DNA of 64,000 nt from Hyphomicrobiales bacterium (GTDB lineage Bacteria; Pseudomonadota; Alphaproteobacteria; Rhizobiales; Rhizobiaceae): assembly GCA_900471925.1 (NCBI GenBank), contig UCGV01000036.1, forward strand, positions 1 through 64,000, in the 5' to 3' direction. This document shows, piece after piece, positions 43,883 through 52,778 of the stretch. The first letter of the stretch is position 1. The number at the start of each line of letters is the position of its first letter. The notes beneath the pieces are model-generated. The model ran no database searches, was not told the DNA's origin, and saw nothing but the letters and a program-made list of their open reading frames with translations. The position numbers and the translations under genes are program-made.

Positions 43883-44296
43883 ATGCAAGCCGTCCTTATC
43901 GCCATGACGATCCTCGGTTGCGACGATTCCGTCAGCCAGTGCAATTACGTTGCCACCGTCGACAAACACTGGGAAACCGTCATCGCTTGTGATGCAGAGG
44001 CCGAACAGCGGCTGAAGACTTTCGCCAATGCGAGCTATCCGACCGTGATCGCCGTCTGCGAGGCGCCGAAATCGCTTGCCGCAGCCGAGCCGGAAAAGAC
44101 GGCCGTTGCTCCCACTGCGGCCACAGCACATGACGTTGCCGACCAAAAGGCCGGGCTCGGCGGTTTCGTGGATAATATTGCCGGACGCGTACGTGCCAAC
44201 CTGCCGACCGGCCAGGATGTGAGGAACACCCTGACGAAGCCTTTGCATTTTGTCTCTACGAGCTATTCCTGGGCGGCGGCGCGCTTCACCGATTAA
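43883..44296 (+). CDS. hypothetical protein, 137 residues
   Basis: No family recognised. The N-terminus is MQAVLIAMTILGCDDSVSQC; four cysteines (positions 13, 20, 36 and 59) are spread over the first 60 residues and could form disulfides or a metal site. An Ala/Pro-rich linker precedes a C-terminal GGFVDNIAGRVRANLPTGQD segment. GGAGG precedes the ATG. It overlaps the convergent DUF2336 gene by 4 nt at the stops. It may be a small secreted or membrane-associated protein, but no clear signal peptide is seen. Confidence 0.7.
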   Translation: MQAVLIAMTILGCDDSVSQCNYVATVDKHWETVIACDAEAEQRLKTFANASYPTVIAVCEAPKSLAAAEPEKTAVAPTAATAHDVADQKAGLGGFVDNIAGRVRANLPTGQDVRNTLTKPLHFVSTSYSWAAARFTD

Positions 44297-45423
44297 GCGG
44301 CGGCAAGAGAAGCATAGACGCGGGCGGACCGACGCTGCTCCGCCACATGCAGTTTCTCCACCATGTCGAGCAATTCGCCGACGGCATCGTGCTGGCCGAT
44401 CCGGTTGTGGAACGTCTGCAGCAGGCGCCCGCAGATGCTGCCGAGCAGCGATGTCGAGGACTTGCGGGAAGCTTCGCGCCACAGGAAGGTCGCTTCCACG
44501 AAAATGACGCTGATATCGCGCGGCAGGCCGGCAGATTCATAAAGCGCGCGCACCGCATGCATGCGGCCGGTGGCAAGGATTGCGCGCACGCGCCGGTCGC
44601 TGCAGCCTGACAGGTTGACGATGGCGCAGGCGAAAAATTCCACCTTGCCGCAGCAGAGCGCGTGCATGAGGAAGGAAGGCGTCAGCCGTTCGTTCAAGCG
44701 CAGATGTTCGACAAGATCAGGCACTTCGATCGGCGCGATATCGCCGGCTATGGAAACGATGGCCGCTTCCGTCGCCTCGCGGCTGATACGCTGCAGACGC
44801 TGAAGGCCGATCGCTGCCTGTGCCAACGGCAGGCCGACCAGCGCATTGCTGACATGCTGGGTCAGAAGCTGGCGGGCATCGGCGGGAAGGTCGCCGCGGT
44901 CGAGAAGCTGGTTTCTGATGTCGCTGATATCGCCGAGCCGTTCGGCAATGCGCTTCAGCGACGGCGCGGAGATCGAGGCGCCGTCATTTTCGAGCAGGCA
45001 GAGAACCTCGTCCTCGTCGCCGACTTCGGCGAGAGCTGCCGAAACCGGACGGGTCACATGGGCGCGTGCCGCAATCAGCATGCGCGTCGCGCCGCTGCCG
45101 CGGGCCGCGAGATCAACGAGGTCGGCATCGGTGAGGATCGGCGAGCACGTCACCGCGTGGCAGGCGATTTCAGGCTGATCCTCGGCAAGCGAGAGAATGA
45201 TGTTGCGCGGCGCATGCGGCGCCCAGGCGATCGCTTCTGCCAGCGCCAGCCGCACACGCGGCGACGGATCGTCGAGCAGGAAGGTCATCGCCTTCTCGGC
45301 GGCATCGCGCCGGTCGTCCGACATTTCAGATTTGATATAGGCGCGTCCAAGGGCACTTGCAGCGGCCGCCCGGTCAGCGGTCTTGGCCGTTTCGGCCCAA
45401 CGAAGAAATGCCTCAATGATCAC
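44293..45423 (-). CDS. DUF2336 family protein
   Basis: A 376-residue alpha-helical, probably HEAT-like repeat protein (DUF2336). Repeats are seen in DDPSPRVRLALAEAIAWAPHAP and SLAEDQPEIACHAVTCSPIL, followed by a long helical body. No catalytic motif is visible; such repeats are protein-protein scaffolds. I chose the GTG giving VIIEAFLRWAETAK, since GAGG lies 7 nt upstream, while the upstream ATG has no ribosome-binding site. It converges with the hypothetical gene by 4 nt. The function of the family is not known to me. Confidence 0.8.
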   Translation of the reverse strand: MIIEAFLRWAETAKTADRAAAASALGRAYIKSEMSDDRRDAAEKAMTFLLDDPSPRVRLALAEAIAWAPHAPRNIILSLAEDQPEIACHAVTCSPILTDADLVDLAARGSGATRMLIAARAHVTRPVSAALAEVGDEDEVLCLLENDGASISAPSLKRIAERLGDISDIRNQLLDRGDLPADARQLLTQHVSNALVGLPLAQAAIGLQRLQRISREATEAAIVSIAGDIAPIEVPDLVEHLRLNERLTPSFLMHALCCGKVEFFACAIVNLSGCSDRRVRAILATGRMHAVRALYESAGLPRDISVIFVEATFLWREASRKSSTSLLGSICGRLLQTFHNRIGQHDAVGELLDMVEKLHVAEQRRSARVYASLAAA

Positions 45424-45559
45424 GACCACGCCTCGGGTACTGGACGCGATTCCTTCGCGTTCCATTCAATACGAGAACGCTAGCTGGAAAAAGTTTATGA
45501 TTGGTTCATCATATTTCTTAAGCTTTGCTCAAGCTTGCGCATCAGACTGACGCTCGGCC

Positions 45560-46162
45560 TCAAACCTTCGGCCGGATCATTTCGAAGACGTCGCTGCCTT
45601 CCGAGTAGTCCATATAGCCCATGCGCGCGATCGGTCGCGCCAGTGTCATATCAAGTCTCCCATCGGTGACGATGGCCTCGTCTATGTGGATACCGACGAC
45701 CTGCCCGAACACGAAGACATTGTCGGTCGCCTCGCCCGACAGCGTCTTTGGCTCGATGATCTCGGTCACCTTGCATTCCAGCACGGCGAAAGCCTTGGCC
45801 ACATAGGGCGCATCGATCAGTTCGGCCTGTTTTGCCGTCAATCCGGCAAAGTCGAATTCGTTCGTGCCGTAAGGCAAGGCGGCCGAAGAGAGGTTCATCT
45901 TCTCCGCCAGATTGCGGCTGACGAAATTGCAGGTGAAGACGCCGGTCTCCCGAGCGTTCTTCTGGCTGTGCTTGTGCCCGCTCGACGAAAACATCACCAG
46001 TTTCGGCTTGTCGGAGACCGCGTTGAAGAAGGAATAGGGCGCGAGATTGAGCGACCCGTCCCTGCCCTTGCTGCCGATCCAGCCAATCGGGCGGGGCGCG
46101 ACGATCGCCTTGAAGGGATCATGCGCCAGCCCGTGATGGTTCGTATCCGTCGTGTAGAACAT
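45560..46162 (-). CDS. flavin reductase family protein
   Basis: A 200-residue FMN-binding split-barrel protein of the flavin reductase-like group. It starts YTTDTNHHGLAHDPFKAIVAPRPIGWIG, with the FMN-binding HKHSQKNARETG and NFVSRNLAEKM segments. It reduces or binds FMN and may supply a partner oxygenase or reductase. Its ATG shares one base with the nitroreductase stop (TGATG), so the two are translationally coupled and probably a functional pair. Confidence 0.87.
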   Translation of the reverse strand: MFYTTDTNHHGLAHDPFKAIVAPRPIGWIGSKGRDGSLNLAPYSFFNAVSDKPKLVMFSSSGHKHSQKNARETGVFTCNFVSRNLAEKMNLSSAALPYGTNEFDFAGLTAKQAELIDAPYVAKAFAVLECKVTEIIEPKTLSGEATDNVFVFGQVVGIHIDEAIVTDGRLDMTLARPIARMGYMDYSEGSDVFEMIRPKV

Positions 46163-46746
46163 CAGTCTTCGCCGCCGACCCAGGTCACGGTCTCTGTCAA
46201 TTCAGGGCGCGGACGCTCGATGGCCGGGAACGTGGTCGATCCGATATGGATGAAGCCGGCAACCTTTTCGCCCGGCTGCACGCCGAGCAGCGGATAGGCA
46301 CGCTCGTCGAAGGCAAACCATTCCGTCAGCCAGTTGGCGACATAGCCATGCGCATTGGCCGCCAGGATCACGTTGAGGCAAAGCGCGCCGGCCGACATGA
46401 CCTGCTCCCATTCCGGGATCTTGAAATGCGGAGCAGCCTTGCTGACGATGCCGATGACTACAGGCGCCCGGGTAAAGCGCGCGCGCTCCACTTGGATCAT
46501 TTCTTCCGAAAGATCGGGCTTGGCTTCCAGCGCGAGCTTGAGCAACTCTTCGCCGAGCCGCACGCGCTCTTCGCCGCGATAGACGATGAAGCGCCAGGGC
46601 GCGATCTTGCCGTGATCGGGAACGCGTGAAGCAAGGCGCAGGATTTCCTCGATCTCGGGCTTTTCCGGACCCGGCTCGCACATCTGGAAGGCGGGGATGG
46701 AGCGGCGCACGGAGAGGTAATCGATCAGCTTGATGTCGGATTTCAT
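46162..46746 (-). CDS. nitroreductase family protein
   Basis: A 194-residue FMN-dependent reductase of the nitroreductase/YdjA-type fold. The N-terminal LSVRRSIPAF binds FMN phosphate, PDHGKIAPWRFIVY is the typical second flavin contact, and SAGALCLNVILAANAHGY and VAGFIHIG complete the site. It likely reduces quinones or nitro-compounds with NAD(P)H. It overlaps the flavin reductase by one base and is first in the two-gene unit. Substrate unknown. Confidence 0.9.
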   Translation of the reverse strand: MKSDIKLIDYLSVRRSIPAFQMCEPGPEKPEIEEILRLASRVPDHGKIAPWRFIVYRGEERVRLGEELLKLALEAKPDLSEEMIQVERARFTRAPVVIGIVSKAAPHFKIPEWEQVMSAGALCLNVILAANAHGYVANWLTEWFAFDERAYPLLGVQPGEKVAGFIHIGSTTFPAIERPRPELTETVTWVGGED

Positions 46747-46859
46747 ACGGGAGAAGCTCTCATTTGTATGCAGAGGGAGGCCGGAGGTCTTGAATTTGCC
46801 ATGGCATTGGTCTTGAAGTGGACTCTGCGATTTCAGAAGTCAATCGGTTCACGAACAGG

Positions 46860-47972
46860 ATGTCTGGCATTTTGCCTTTTGCACGGATCTGCCTTGCCAT
46901 TGCTCTTGTCATGCTGACGCCGTTCGGCGCTGCCGCCCAGGACGCGTTCAAGGAGTTCAAGCAGCTCGAATCGACGCCGAAAATGCCGAAGCTCAATGCG
47001 TTCATCGCACCGGGCTCGACACAGGAAGGCGTGCGCCTGCGTGACGTTTCGCTGGAAGCCAAGCTGACCGCCGACGGCGCCCCTGTCGAAGACGGACTCT
47101 CCTGGTATGTATTCAGCCCGGTCGCCGGAACCGATGGCAAATTGCCGCTGATCGCAAGCTCCCGAGGTGGTACCGCAGCCTTCCAGCTCGCCGCCGGCGA
47201 TTATTTTGTCAATGTCTCCTTCGGCCGCGCCGGTGTGACCAAGAAGCTGACGGTGACGGATGAAGGCGATGTTGACAAGCAGGTCATGGTGCTCGATGCC
47301 GGCGGCCTGCTTCTCAATGCCGTCTCCGGCTCCGACGTTCGCATTCGCCCGGATCAACTGAGCTTCTCGATCTATTCCGCCGAAGTGCGCGACGACGGCG
47401 AACGCGGCCTCGTCATGGCCGATGTGCCGCCGAATACGGTCGTGCGCCTCAATGCCGGCACCTATCACGTCGTTTCCGAATACGGCAACGTCAACGCAAC
47501 GATCCGCGCCGACATCCAGGTCGAGGCCGGAAAGCTTACCGAAGCAACGATCCAGCATCGCGCCGCTCAGATCAATTTCAAGCTGGTATCCGAAACCGGC
47601 GGCGAAGCGATCGCCGATACCGCATGGTCGATCCTGACGGCCGCCGGCGACAGTGTCGGCGAAAGTGTGAGCGCTTTCCCGACCATGATCCTGTCCGAAG
47701 GTGAATATACCGCGGTCGCACGCAACAAGGACAAGATCTTCCAGCGCGATTTCACGGTCGCCGCTGGCGTCAATACCGACGTCGAAGTGCTGATGAAGGA
47801 CCAGCAGGCCCAGCAGCCCATGGCGCCTGCCGCTACAGCAGTGGCGCCGGGACAGTCAGCGGCAGCACCCAAGGGCGTGCCGCAGCCGGGCGGTATCATT
47901 CCGCCGCAGCCGGCATTGCCATCCTATGAAGATCTTCAGAACGGCAGCGGCGAAGGCGACAGCCTGGACTGA
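46860..47972 (+). CDS. exported hypothetical protein, beta-rich repeats
   Basis: A 370-residue protein with a signal peptide (about residues 1-27, ICLAIALVMLTPFGAAAQ). The mature part has several similar beta-sandwich-like segments: LEAKLTADGAPVEDGLSW, AGDYFVNVSFGRAGVTKK, AGTYHVVSEYGNVNATIR and EGEYTAVARNKDKIFQRDF. These look like carboxypeptidase-regulatory-type or Ig-like modules. The tail is Pro/Ala/Gln-rich. The start is chosen at the ATG before the signal core; a GTG 42 nt upstream is possible. No enzyme motif is visible, and it may be a periplasmic structural or adhesive protein. Confidence 0.7.
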   Translation: MSGILPFARICLAIALVMLTPFGAAAQDAFKEFKQLESTPKMPKLNAFIAPGSTQEGVRLRDVSLEAKLTADGAPVEDGLSWYVFSPVAGTDGKLPLIASSRGGTAAFQLAAGDYFVNVSFGRAGVTKKLTVTDEGDVDKQVMVLDAGGLLLNAVSGSDVRIRPDQLSFSIYSAEVRDDGERGLVMADVPPNTVVRLNAGTYHVVSEYGNVNATIRADIQVEAGKLTEATIQHRAAQINFKLVSETGGEAIADTAWSILTAAGDSVGESVSAFPTMILSEGEYTAVARNKDKIFQRDFTVAAGVNTDVEVLMKDQQAQQPMAPAATAVAPGQSAAAPKGVPQPGGIIPPQPALPSYEDLQNGSGEGDSLD

Positions 47973-47997
47973 CGCCTCTTCTCTTGTTCTGAATTTT

Positions 47998-48837
47998 TCA
48001 GCTTGCGCGCTTGAGGAAGGCTTTCTTCTTCGGCGCCATCGAAAAGACGGCGTCGAACAGACGGGCGAGCAAATCCTTGCGGTCGCTACCGCTGCTCAGT
48101 TCTTCGAAAGACAGAACCTTGCCCACATGCGCGGTGAGCGTGGTGCCGGAAAGGCGGCGGAACTCACGGATCAGCAGCGATAGCCGCAGCGTCATCGAGA
48201 CCCTGCTGGCAAGATGGAAGAGCCGGCCGTTCTGACCTTCGAAATAGATCGGCAAAACGCTGGCGCGCGTCGCCTGGATGAGCTTTGCCGGGAACATCTT
48301 CCACGGCAGGTCCTCGGCACGACCGAAGCCCTTCTTGGCGGTTGCCACGCCGCCCGCCGGGAAGACCACGATCGTCGTGCCTTCCTTCAGCAGGCGCACA
48401 GCCTCGTGGCGGCTCTTCATGTTCATCGCCATCGCTTCCTTCGTCTCCTCGAAGGAGATCGGCAGCGAATAGGGCGCCATTTCCGGCACTTTCAGGAGGT
48501 CGTTGTGGATCAGCACCCGGAACGGGCGGCCAAGTTGCTCGGCCAGCGCCAGCACCGCAATGCCGTCGCCGATACCAAAAGGATGATTGGCGACGATGAC
48601 GATCGGCTCTGCCGGCACCGGTTCCAGCGGCCAGTTGCCCTTCACCTCGATCTCGACGTTGATGAGGTCGAGCATCTTGCCGAACACGCGGTCGCTCTTG
48701 CCGACGATATCGCTGCGCCAGATGTCGTAGAGCCTGACATAACGGTCACGGCCCGAAAGCCCCTCGATTGAACGGATCAGCCAGCGCTTCAGGCGCGCAT
48801 CTCGTTCGTTCGCGTAGGAAAGCTCTTTAAAACGCAC
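47998..48837 (-). CDS. lysophospholipid acyltransferase family protein, hemolysin-like
   Basis: A 279-residue membrane-peripheral acyltransferase (PlsC/LPLAT fold). The catalytic block is VIVANHPFGIGDGIAVL, where His and Asp are five residues apart (HX5D), as in the hemolysin-type subgroup, rather than HX4D. The glycerophosphate-binding FPAGGVA block follows. It would transfer an acyl chain to a lipid or ornithine-type acceptor; the substrate is unclear. The C-terminus is basic (MAPKKKAFLKRAS). It is a single gene between a hypothetical protein and thrS. Confidence 0.85.
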   Translation of the reverse strand: MRFKELSYANERDARLKRWLIRSIEGLSGRDRYVRLYDIWRSDIVGKSDRVFGKMLDLINVEIEVKGNWPLEPVPAEPIVIVANHPFGIGDGIAVLALAEQLGRPFRVLIHNDLLKVPEMAPYSLPISFEETKEAMAMNMKSRHEAVRLLKEGTTIVVFPAGGVATAKKGFGRAEDLPWKMFPAKLIQATRASVLPIYFEGQNGRLFHLASRVSMTLRLSLLIREFRRLSGTTLTAHVGKVLSFEELSSGSDRKDLLARLFDAVFSMAPKKKAFLKRAS

Positions 48838-48907
48838 TCTAATGCCTGCCGGGATAAACCCGTCCCCTGTTTTGTGGCGGCTATATTACTGTTGCATGTC
48901 AGATTTC

Positions 48908-48943
48908 TGACAGCGCCAGGCAGATAGGTACCCGGCGCTGTCA
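48908..48943. terminator. inverted repeat downstream of thrS
   Basis: The 10-bp arms TGACAGCGCC/GGCGCTGTCA are separated by 16 nt. No U-tract follows on the minus strand, so efficient termination is not certain. Confidence 0.45.
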
Positions 48944-48961
48944 CTATCCAAAAGGCAATTT

Positions 48962-50968
48962 TCAGGCTGCCTTGGCCTTTTTCGCATCAAGCTTACGACG
49001 GATATCGGGCGCAGTTGCCTCCAGGGCAAGACTATCGATCGCCGAATCGAGCGACATCGACACCTGTTCCTGGCTACCGAGGCGGCGGATGTTGACCGTG
49101 CGCTCTTCCGCTTCCTTCTTGCCGCAGACGATGATGACGGGAACTTTCGTAACGGAATGTTCGCGGATCTTGTAATTGATCTTCTCGTTACGGAAGTCGG
49201 TCTCGACATGCAGACCGGCGTCGCGCAGCGCGTCAGCCACTTCCTGGCCGTAAGCGTCAGCTTCCGAGGTGATCGTGGCGACGACCACCTGCAGCGGCGA
49301 GACCCACAGCGGCAGATGGCCGGCGAAGTTCTCGATCAGGATGCCGAGGAAGCGCTCCATCGAGCCGCAGATGGCGCGATGGATCATCACCGGCTGTGTC
49401 TTTTCCGAATTGCTGTCGATGTAGAAAGCACCGAAACGTTCCGGCAGGTTGAAGTCGACCTGCGTCGTGCCGCACTGCCATTCACGGCCGATTGCGTCCT
49501 TCAGCGTATATTCGAACTTCGGACCGTAGAAAGCACCCTCGCCCGGCAGGATGCCGGTCTTGATGCGTCCTTCGGCCTGCGCCTCGATCGTCTTCAGCAC
49601 GTCGGTCATGACGGCTTCCGCACGATCCCACAGAGCGTCGGAGCCAACGCGCTTTTCCGGGCGGGTGGAGAGCTTGACGACGATTTCCTTGAAGCCGAAG
49701 TCTTCATAGACCGACAGGATCAGGTCGTTGATCTTCAGGCATTCTGCCGCCATCTGCTCGTCGGTGCAGAAGATGTGTGCGTCGTCCTGCGTAAAGCCAC
49801 GCACGCGCATCAGCCCGTGCAGCGCGCCTGAAGGCTCGTAGCGATGTACGAGACCGAATTCGGCGAAACGGATCGGCAGGTCGCGATAGGACTTCAGGCC
49901 ATGCTTGAAGATCTGCACGTGGCCGGGGCAGTTCATCGGCTTCAGTGCGAAGACTCGATTGTCCGCTTCCTTGTCTTCCGGATGCGTCATCGCATGCGCC
50001 GATTTCACGGCGAACATGTTTTCCTGATACCAGCCCCAGTGACCCGAGGTTTCCCAGAGCGCAGTGTCGAGAACCTGCGGCGCGTTGACTTCTTCATAAT
50101 CGACGGCCAGCCGGCGACGCATGTAGGAGACCAACGACTGGAAAATGCGCCAGCCCTTGCCATGCCAGAACACGACGCCCGGGCCTTCTTCCTGGAAATG
50201 GAACAGGTCCATTTCGCGGCCGAGCTTGCGGTGGTCGCGCTTTTCGGCTTCCGCCAGCACATGCAGGTAGTTGTCGAGATCTGCCTGTTCGGCCCATGCC
50301 GTACCGTAGATACGCGAGAGCATGGCGTTGTTGCTGTCGCCGCGCCAGTAGGCGCCGGCAACCTTCATCAGCTTGAAGGCGGTGCCGATCTGGCCGGTGG
50401 AGGCCATATGCGGGCCGCGGCAGAGGTCGAACCATTCGCCCTGATTGTAGATCTTCAGATCCTGACCTTCAGGAATCGCATCGACGAGCTCGACCTTGTA
50501 CTGCTCGCCCTTGGCGGCAAAGACTTCCTTCGCCTTCTCGCGCGACCAGATCTGCTTGGTGAACGGCGCGTTGCGGGCGATGATTTCCTTCATCTTCTTC
50601 TCGATCTTCGGCAGATCGTCAGGGGTGAAGGGCTCGTTCTTGGCGAAGTCGTAGTAGAAGCCGTTCTCGATCACGGGGCCGATCGTCACCTGCGTGCCGG
50701 GCCACAATTCCTGCACGGCCTCGGCCATCACATGCGCGGCATCGTGGCGGATGAGTTCCAGCGCACGGCCGTCCTTGCGGGTGATGATCTCGATCTTGCC
50801 GTCGGTCACGGCATCGGAAAGGTCCTGCACGGTGCCGTCGATCGCAATGGCGACGGCGCTCTTGGCAAGCGACTTGGAAATGGATTCGGCGACATCCTTG
50901 CCGGTCGCGCCAGCCGGGAAGCTGCGCACCGAACCATCGGGAAATGTCAGGGAAACGGATTGGGACAT
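48962..50968 (-). CDS. thrS: threonyl-tRNA synthetase
   Basis: A 668-residue class II synthetase charging tRNA(Thr). Domain order: N-terminal TGS (LTFPDGSVRSFPAGATG), the editing domain with HDAAHVMAEAVQELWPG, then the catalytic core (NRVFALKPMNCPGHVQIFK, class II motif 2 SGALHGLMRVRGFTQDDAHIF) and the C-terminal anticodon-binding region (LWVSPLQVVVATI). Full length. The ATG has AGGAGAATTC upstream. No regulatory operator is apparent in the leader. Confidence 0.97.
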   Translation of the reverse strand: MSQSVSLTFPDGSVRSFPAGATGKDVAESISKSLAKSAVAIAIDGTVQDLSDAVTDGKIEIITRKDGRALELIRHDAAHVMAEAVQELWPGTQVTIGPVIENGFYYDFAKNEPFTPDDLPKIEKKMKEIIARNAPFTKQIWSREKAKEVFAAKGEQYKVELVDAIPEGQDLKIYNQGEWFDLCRGPHMASTGQIGTAFKLMKVAGAYWRGDSNNAMLSRIYGTAWAEQADLDNYLHVLAEAEKRDHRKLGREMDLFHFQEEGPGVVFWHGKGWRIFQSLVSYMRRRLAVDYEEVNAPQVLDTALWETSGHWGWYQENMFAVKSAHAMTHPEDKEADNRVFALKPMNCPGHVQIFKHGLKSYRDLPIRFAEFGLVHRYEPSGALHGLMRVRGFTQDDAHIFCTDEQMAAECLKINDLILSVYEDFGFKEIVVKLSTRPEKRVGSDALWDRAEAVMTDVLKTIEAQAEGRIKTGILPGEGAFYGPKFEYTLKDAIGREWQCGTTQVDFNLPERFGAFYIDSNSEKTQPVMIHRAICGSMERFLGILIENFAGHLPLWVSPLQVVVATITSEADAYGQEVADALRDAGLHVETDFRNEKINYKIREHSVTKVPVIIVCGKKEAEERTVNIRRLGSQEQVSMSLDSAIDSLALEATAPDIRRKLDAKKAKAA

Positions 50969-51089
50969 TTGAATTCTCCTTGTCCAGTCCCGCCAACGAA
51001 TGCGGGTGGTTGAAACGGAAGCGTCATTCCATGGGAAAGCGCTGCCGCCTGATAATCGGATTTGTCAGTTTAGTAAAGAAAAAGCAGGT

Positions 51090-51617
51090 CTACGCGACCA
51101 TTTCGAAAAGGCCGCGCACCGTGTTCCAGTTGCGCAGCGTGCCGACGCCCATGCGCTTGGTGCTGAGCGCTGAAATCAGCTTGGATTGGCTGGGTTTGCC
51201 GTGGAAATCGATCCATAGATCGCAGCCCACCAGTTCCATCCGCTGTCCCTCGGCAAGAAGCGGCTTCAGGGCGTCAACCTTTTGTGGATCGATCGGCAGG
51301 CGGCTCACGCGCACGATCACCTCGTCACCCTTGCCGTCCTTGAACGGGTTGGCACTGCACAGCGCCATCCAGGTGCAGTCGCTGCGCACGATAATATCGA
51401 TATGCTTGCCGAACTTTTCCTCGAAGGCTTCTTCCAGTTGCTCTTCCACTTCGTGTGGCCGCATTCCGTCCGCTTCAAAAACCAGGTTGCCGGTCGACAC
51501 AAGCGTGCGCGGGTCGTGATAGCCGAGCTCTTTGGCAAGGGCGCGCAGATCTTCCATGATCACGCGCCGCTCCGAAGTCAGCACGATGCTGTGCAGAAGT
51601 GCGATGAACGTACACAT
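51090..51617 (-). CDS. DUF1697 domain-containing protein
   Basis: A 175-residue protein with the DUF1697 core: IMEDLRALAKELGYHDPRTL then VSTGNLVFEADG and a C-terminal MGVGTLRNWNTVRGL, where R-x-W-x-T is a typical block. No enzymatic activity is established for this family to my knowledge. The ATG has AGGAGG at 6-7 nt. It is directly followed (minus-strand order) by none of the neighbours in a tight overlap, but yidD ends one base before its start, so they are cotranscribed. Confidence 0.85.
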   Translation of the reverse strand: MCTFIALLHSIVLTSERRVIMEDLRALAKELGYHDPRTLVSTGNLVFEADGMRPHEVEEQLEEAFEEKFGKHIDIIVRSDCTWMALCSANPFKDGKGDEVIVRVSRLPIDPQKVDALKPLLAEGQRMELVGCDLWIDFHGKPSQSKLISALSTKRMGVGTLRNWNTVRGLFEMVA

Positions 51618-51618
51618 C

Positions 51619-52020
51619 TTATGCCTCCTTCCGCCCGAGTGCGAAGTAGCGCCAGGGCGTGAACCAGCGGAAACGGGATGCGAGATTGTCAGGCACGGGG
51701 TCAAGCCCGCTTGTGCCGCCGGGGCCGCAGCGACCGACGCGGAAAAGTGTCATCCAGCTGCCCGCCCAGAGCCCGTGACGGGCAACCGCCTCATAGCCAT
51801 ATTCGGAACAGGTCGGGATATGACGACAGGAATTGCCGACGAAGCCCGAGAGCGTGAGCTGGTAGAGGCGGATCAGCCCCATGCCGAGCAGGCGATCCGG
51901 CGTCTTGCGGAAAGGGCCGCGGTAGTTGCGGGAGAATGTCTGCCGTGGCTCGGCGCGTGGCTTCGGGGCGGCAGCACCGCCTTCGTCCTCTTCCTCACGC
52001 AGCAGACAGAATTCGCACAT
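51619..52020 (-). CDS. yidD: membrane protein insertion efficiency factor YidD
   Basis: A 133-residue YidD protein, which assists YidC-mediated insertion at the inner membrane. The core is RLYQLTLSGFVGNSCRHIPTCSEYGYEAVARHG and RCGPGGTSGLDPVP, with family cysteines. The N-terminal 35 residues (MCEFCLLREEEDEGG ... PRQTFSRN) extend beyond the core and contain a CxxC pair. Four nucleotides separate it from the IscU-like gene upstream on the same strand. Confidence 0.92.
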   Translation of the reverse strand: MCEFCLLREEEDEGGAAAPKPRAEPRQTFSRNYRGPFRKTPDRLLGMGLIRLYQLTLSGFVGNSCRHIPTCSEYGYEAVARHGLWAGSWMTLFRVGRCGPGGTSGLDPVPDNLASRFRWFTPWRYFALGRKEA

Positions 52021-52023
52021 GGC

Positions 52024-52470
52024 TCATGCCTCGATGGTTTCCGCGCGTTTGGCCTCGATCTGGCCGATGGCGTCAACGACGGCGTCGAAGGTCAGCATGG
52101 TCGAGGCGTGGCGCGCTTTGTAATCTCGTACGGGCAGTAGATAGCGCATATCGGCAAAGCGTCCATCCGGCCCCTCACCGTCCGCCTTCAGCATCGCCAG
52201 CATATCCTCACGCGCCTTGCGCACTTCTCCCGCGGTCGCACCCACCACATGGCGGGCCATGATCGAGGATGAGGCCTGTCCGAGCGCACAGGCCTTCACG
52301 TCATGTGAAAAGGCGCTGATCGTTTCGCCGTCCATTTTCAGCCAGATACGCACTTTTGAACCGCAAAGCCTCGAATGCGCCTGAGCGCTTGCATCGGCGT
52401 CGTCAAGCGTTCCGGTCAGCGTGATATTGCCGGCAAATTCCAGGATTTTGCTGTTATAGATGTCATCCAT
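52024..52470 (-). CDS. iron-sulfur scaffold-like (IscU/NifU_N) protein
   Basis: A 148-residue IscU-type protein. The family landmarks are the N-terminal MDDIYNSKILEFA, the GTLDDADA Asp region, Cys in HSRLCGSKV and Cys in HDVKACALGQASS. The third cysteine expected near RxxC is absent: the segment reads RHASTMLTF. With only two of the three scaffold cysteines it may be a specialised carrier or a degenerate scaffold. It is transcribed with yidD and is divergent from folE. Confidence 0.87.
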   Translation of the reverse strand: MDDIYNSKILEFAGNITLTGTLDDADASAQAHSRLCGSKVRIWLKMDGETISAFSHDVKACALGQASSSIMARHVVGATAGEVRKAREDMLAMLKADGEGPDGRFADMRYLLPVRDYKARHASTMLTFDAVVDAIGQIEAKRAETIEA

Positions 52471-52778
52471 GACGGATTTGGCTCCAAAAACGCCTGAAAG
52501 TGACGCTAGTTCCCATGTGATTGTCGTGTAAACAAAAAACACACAGTCAAACGAGAGCATACTTACATAGCCGGGTCGTCTTCCTATATGTATGTCGTTC
52601 GAGGGGCATTGAAATGCAATGGCCCTCGAGGAAGTTTGATTGGGAAACCGTGCCGGAAGGGTTCGAGGAAAACGAGCCTGGAAAGCCCCGGAGCCTGCCA
52701 AAGGTGCAAGAATTCCCCTTGGGGTACCAGTGGCTAGTCCGAATACGGTCCGCGCTGCGGGCCAGGAGACCATTGAAT
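52471..52778. other. 308-bp divergent region with an upstream in-frame start for folE
   Basis: Between the IscU-like and folE starts. The folE reading frame stays open back to 52521. An ATG at 52614 has GAGGGG seven nucleotides upstream and would add 55 residues to FolE. Rare codons (AGG, AGA, ATA, CTA) in that extension argue against it. Otherwise the stretch holds promoters. Confidence 0.5.
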
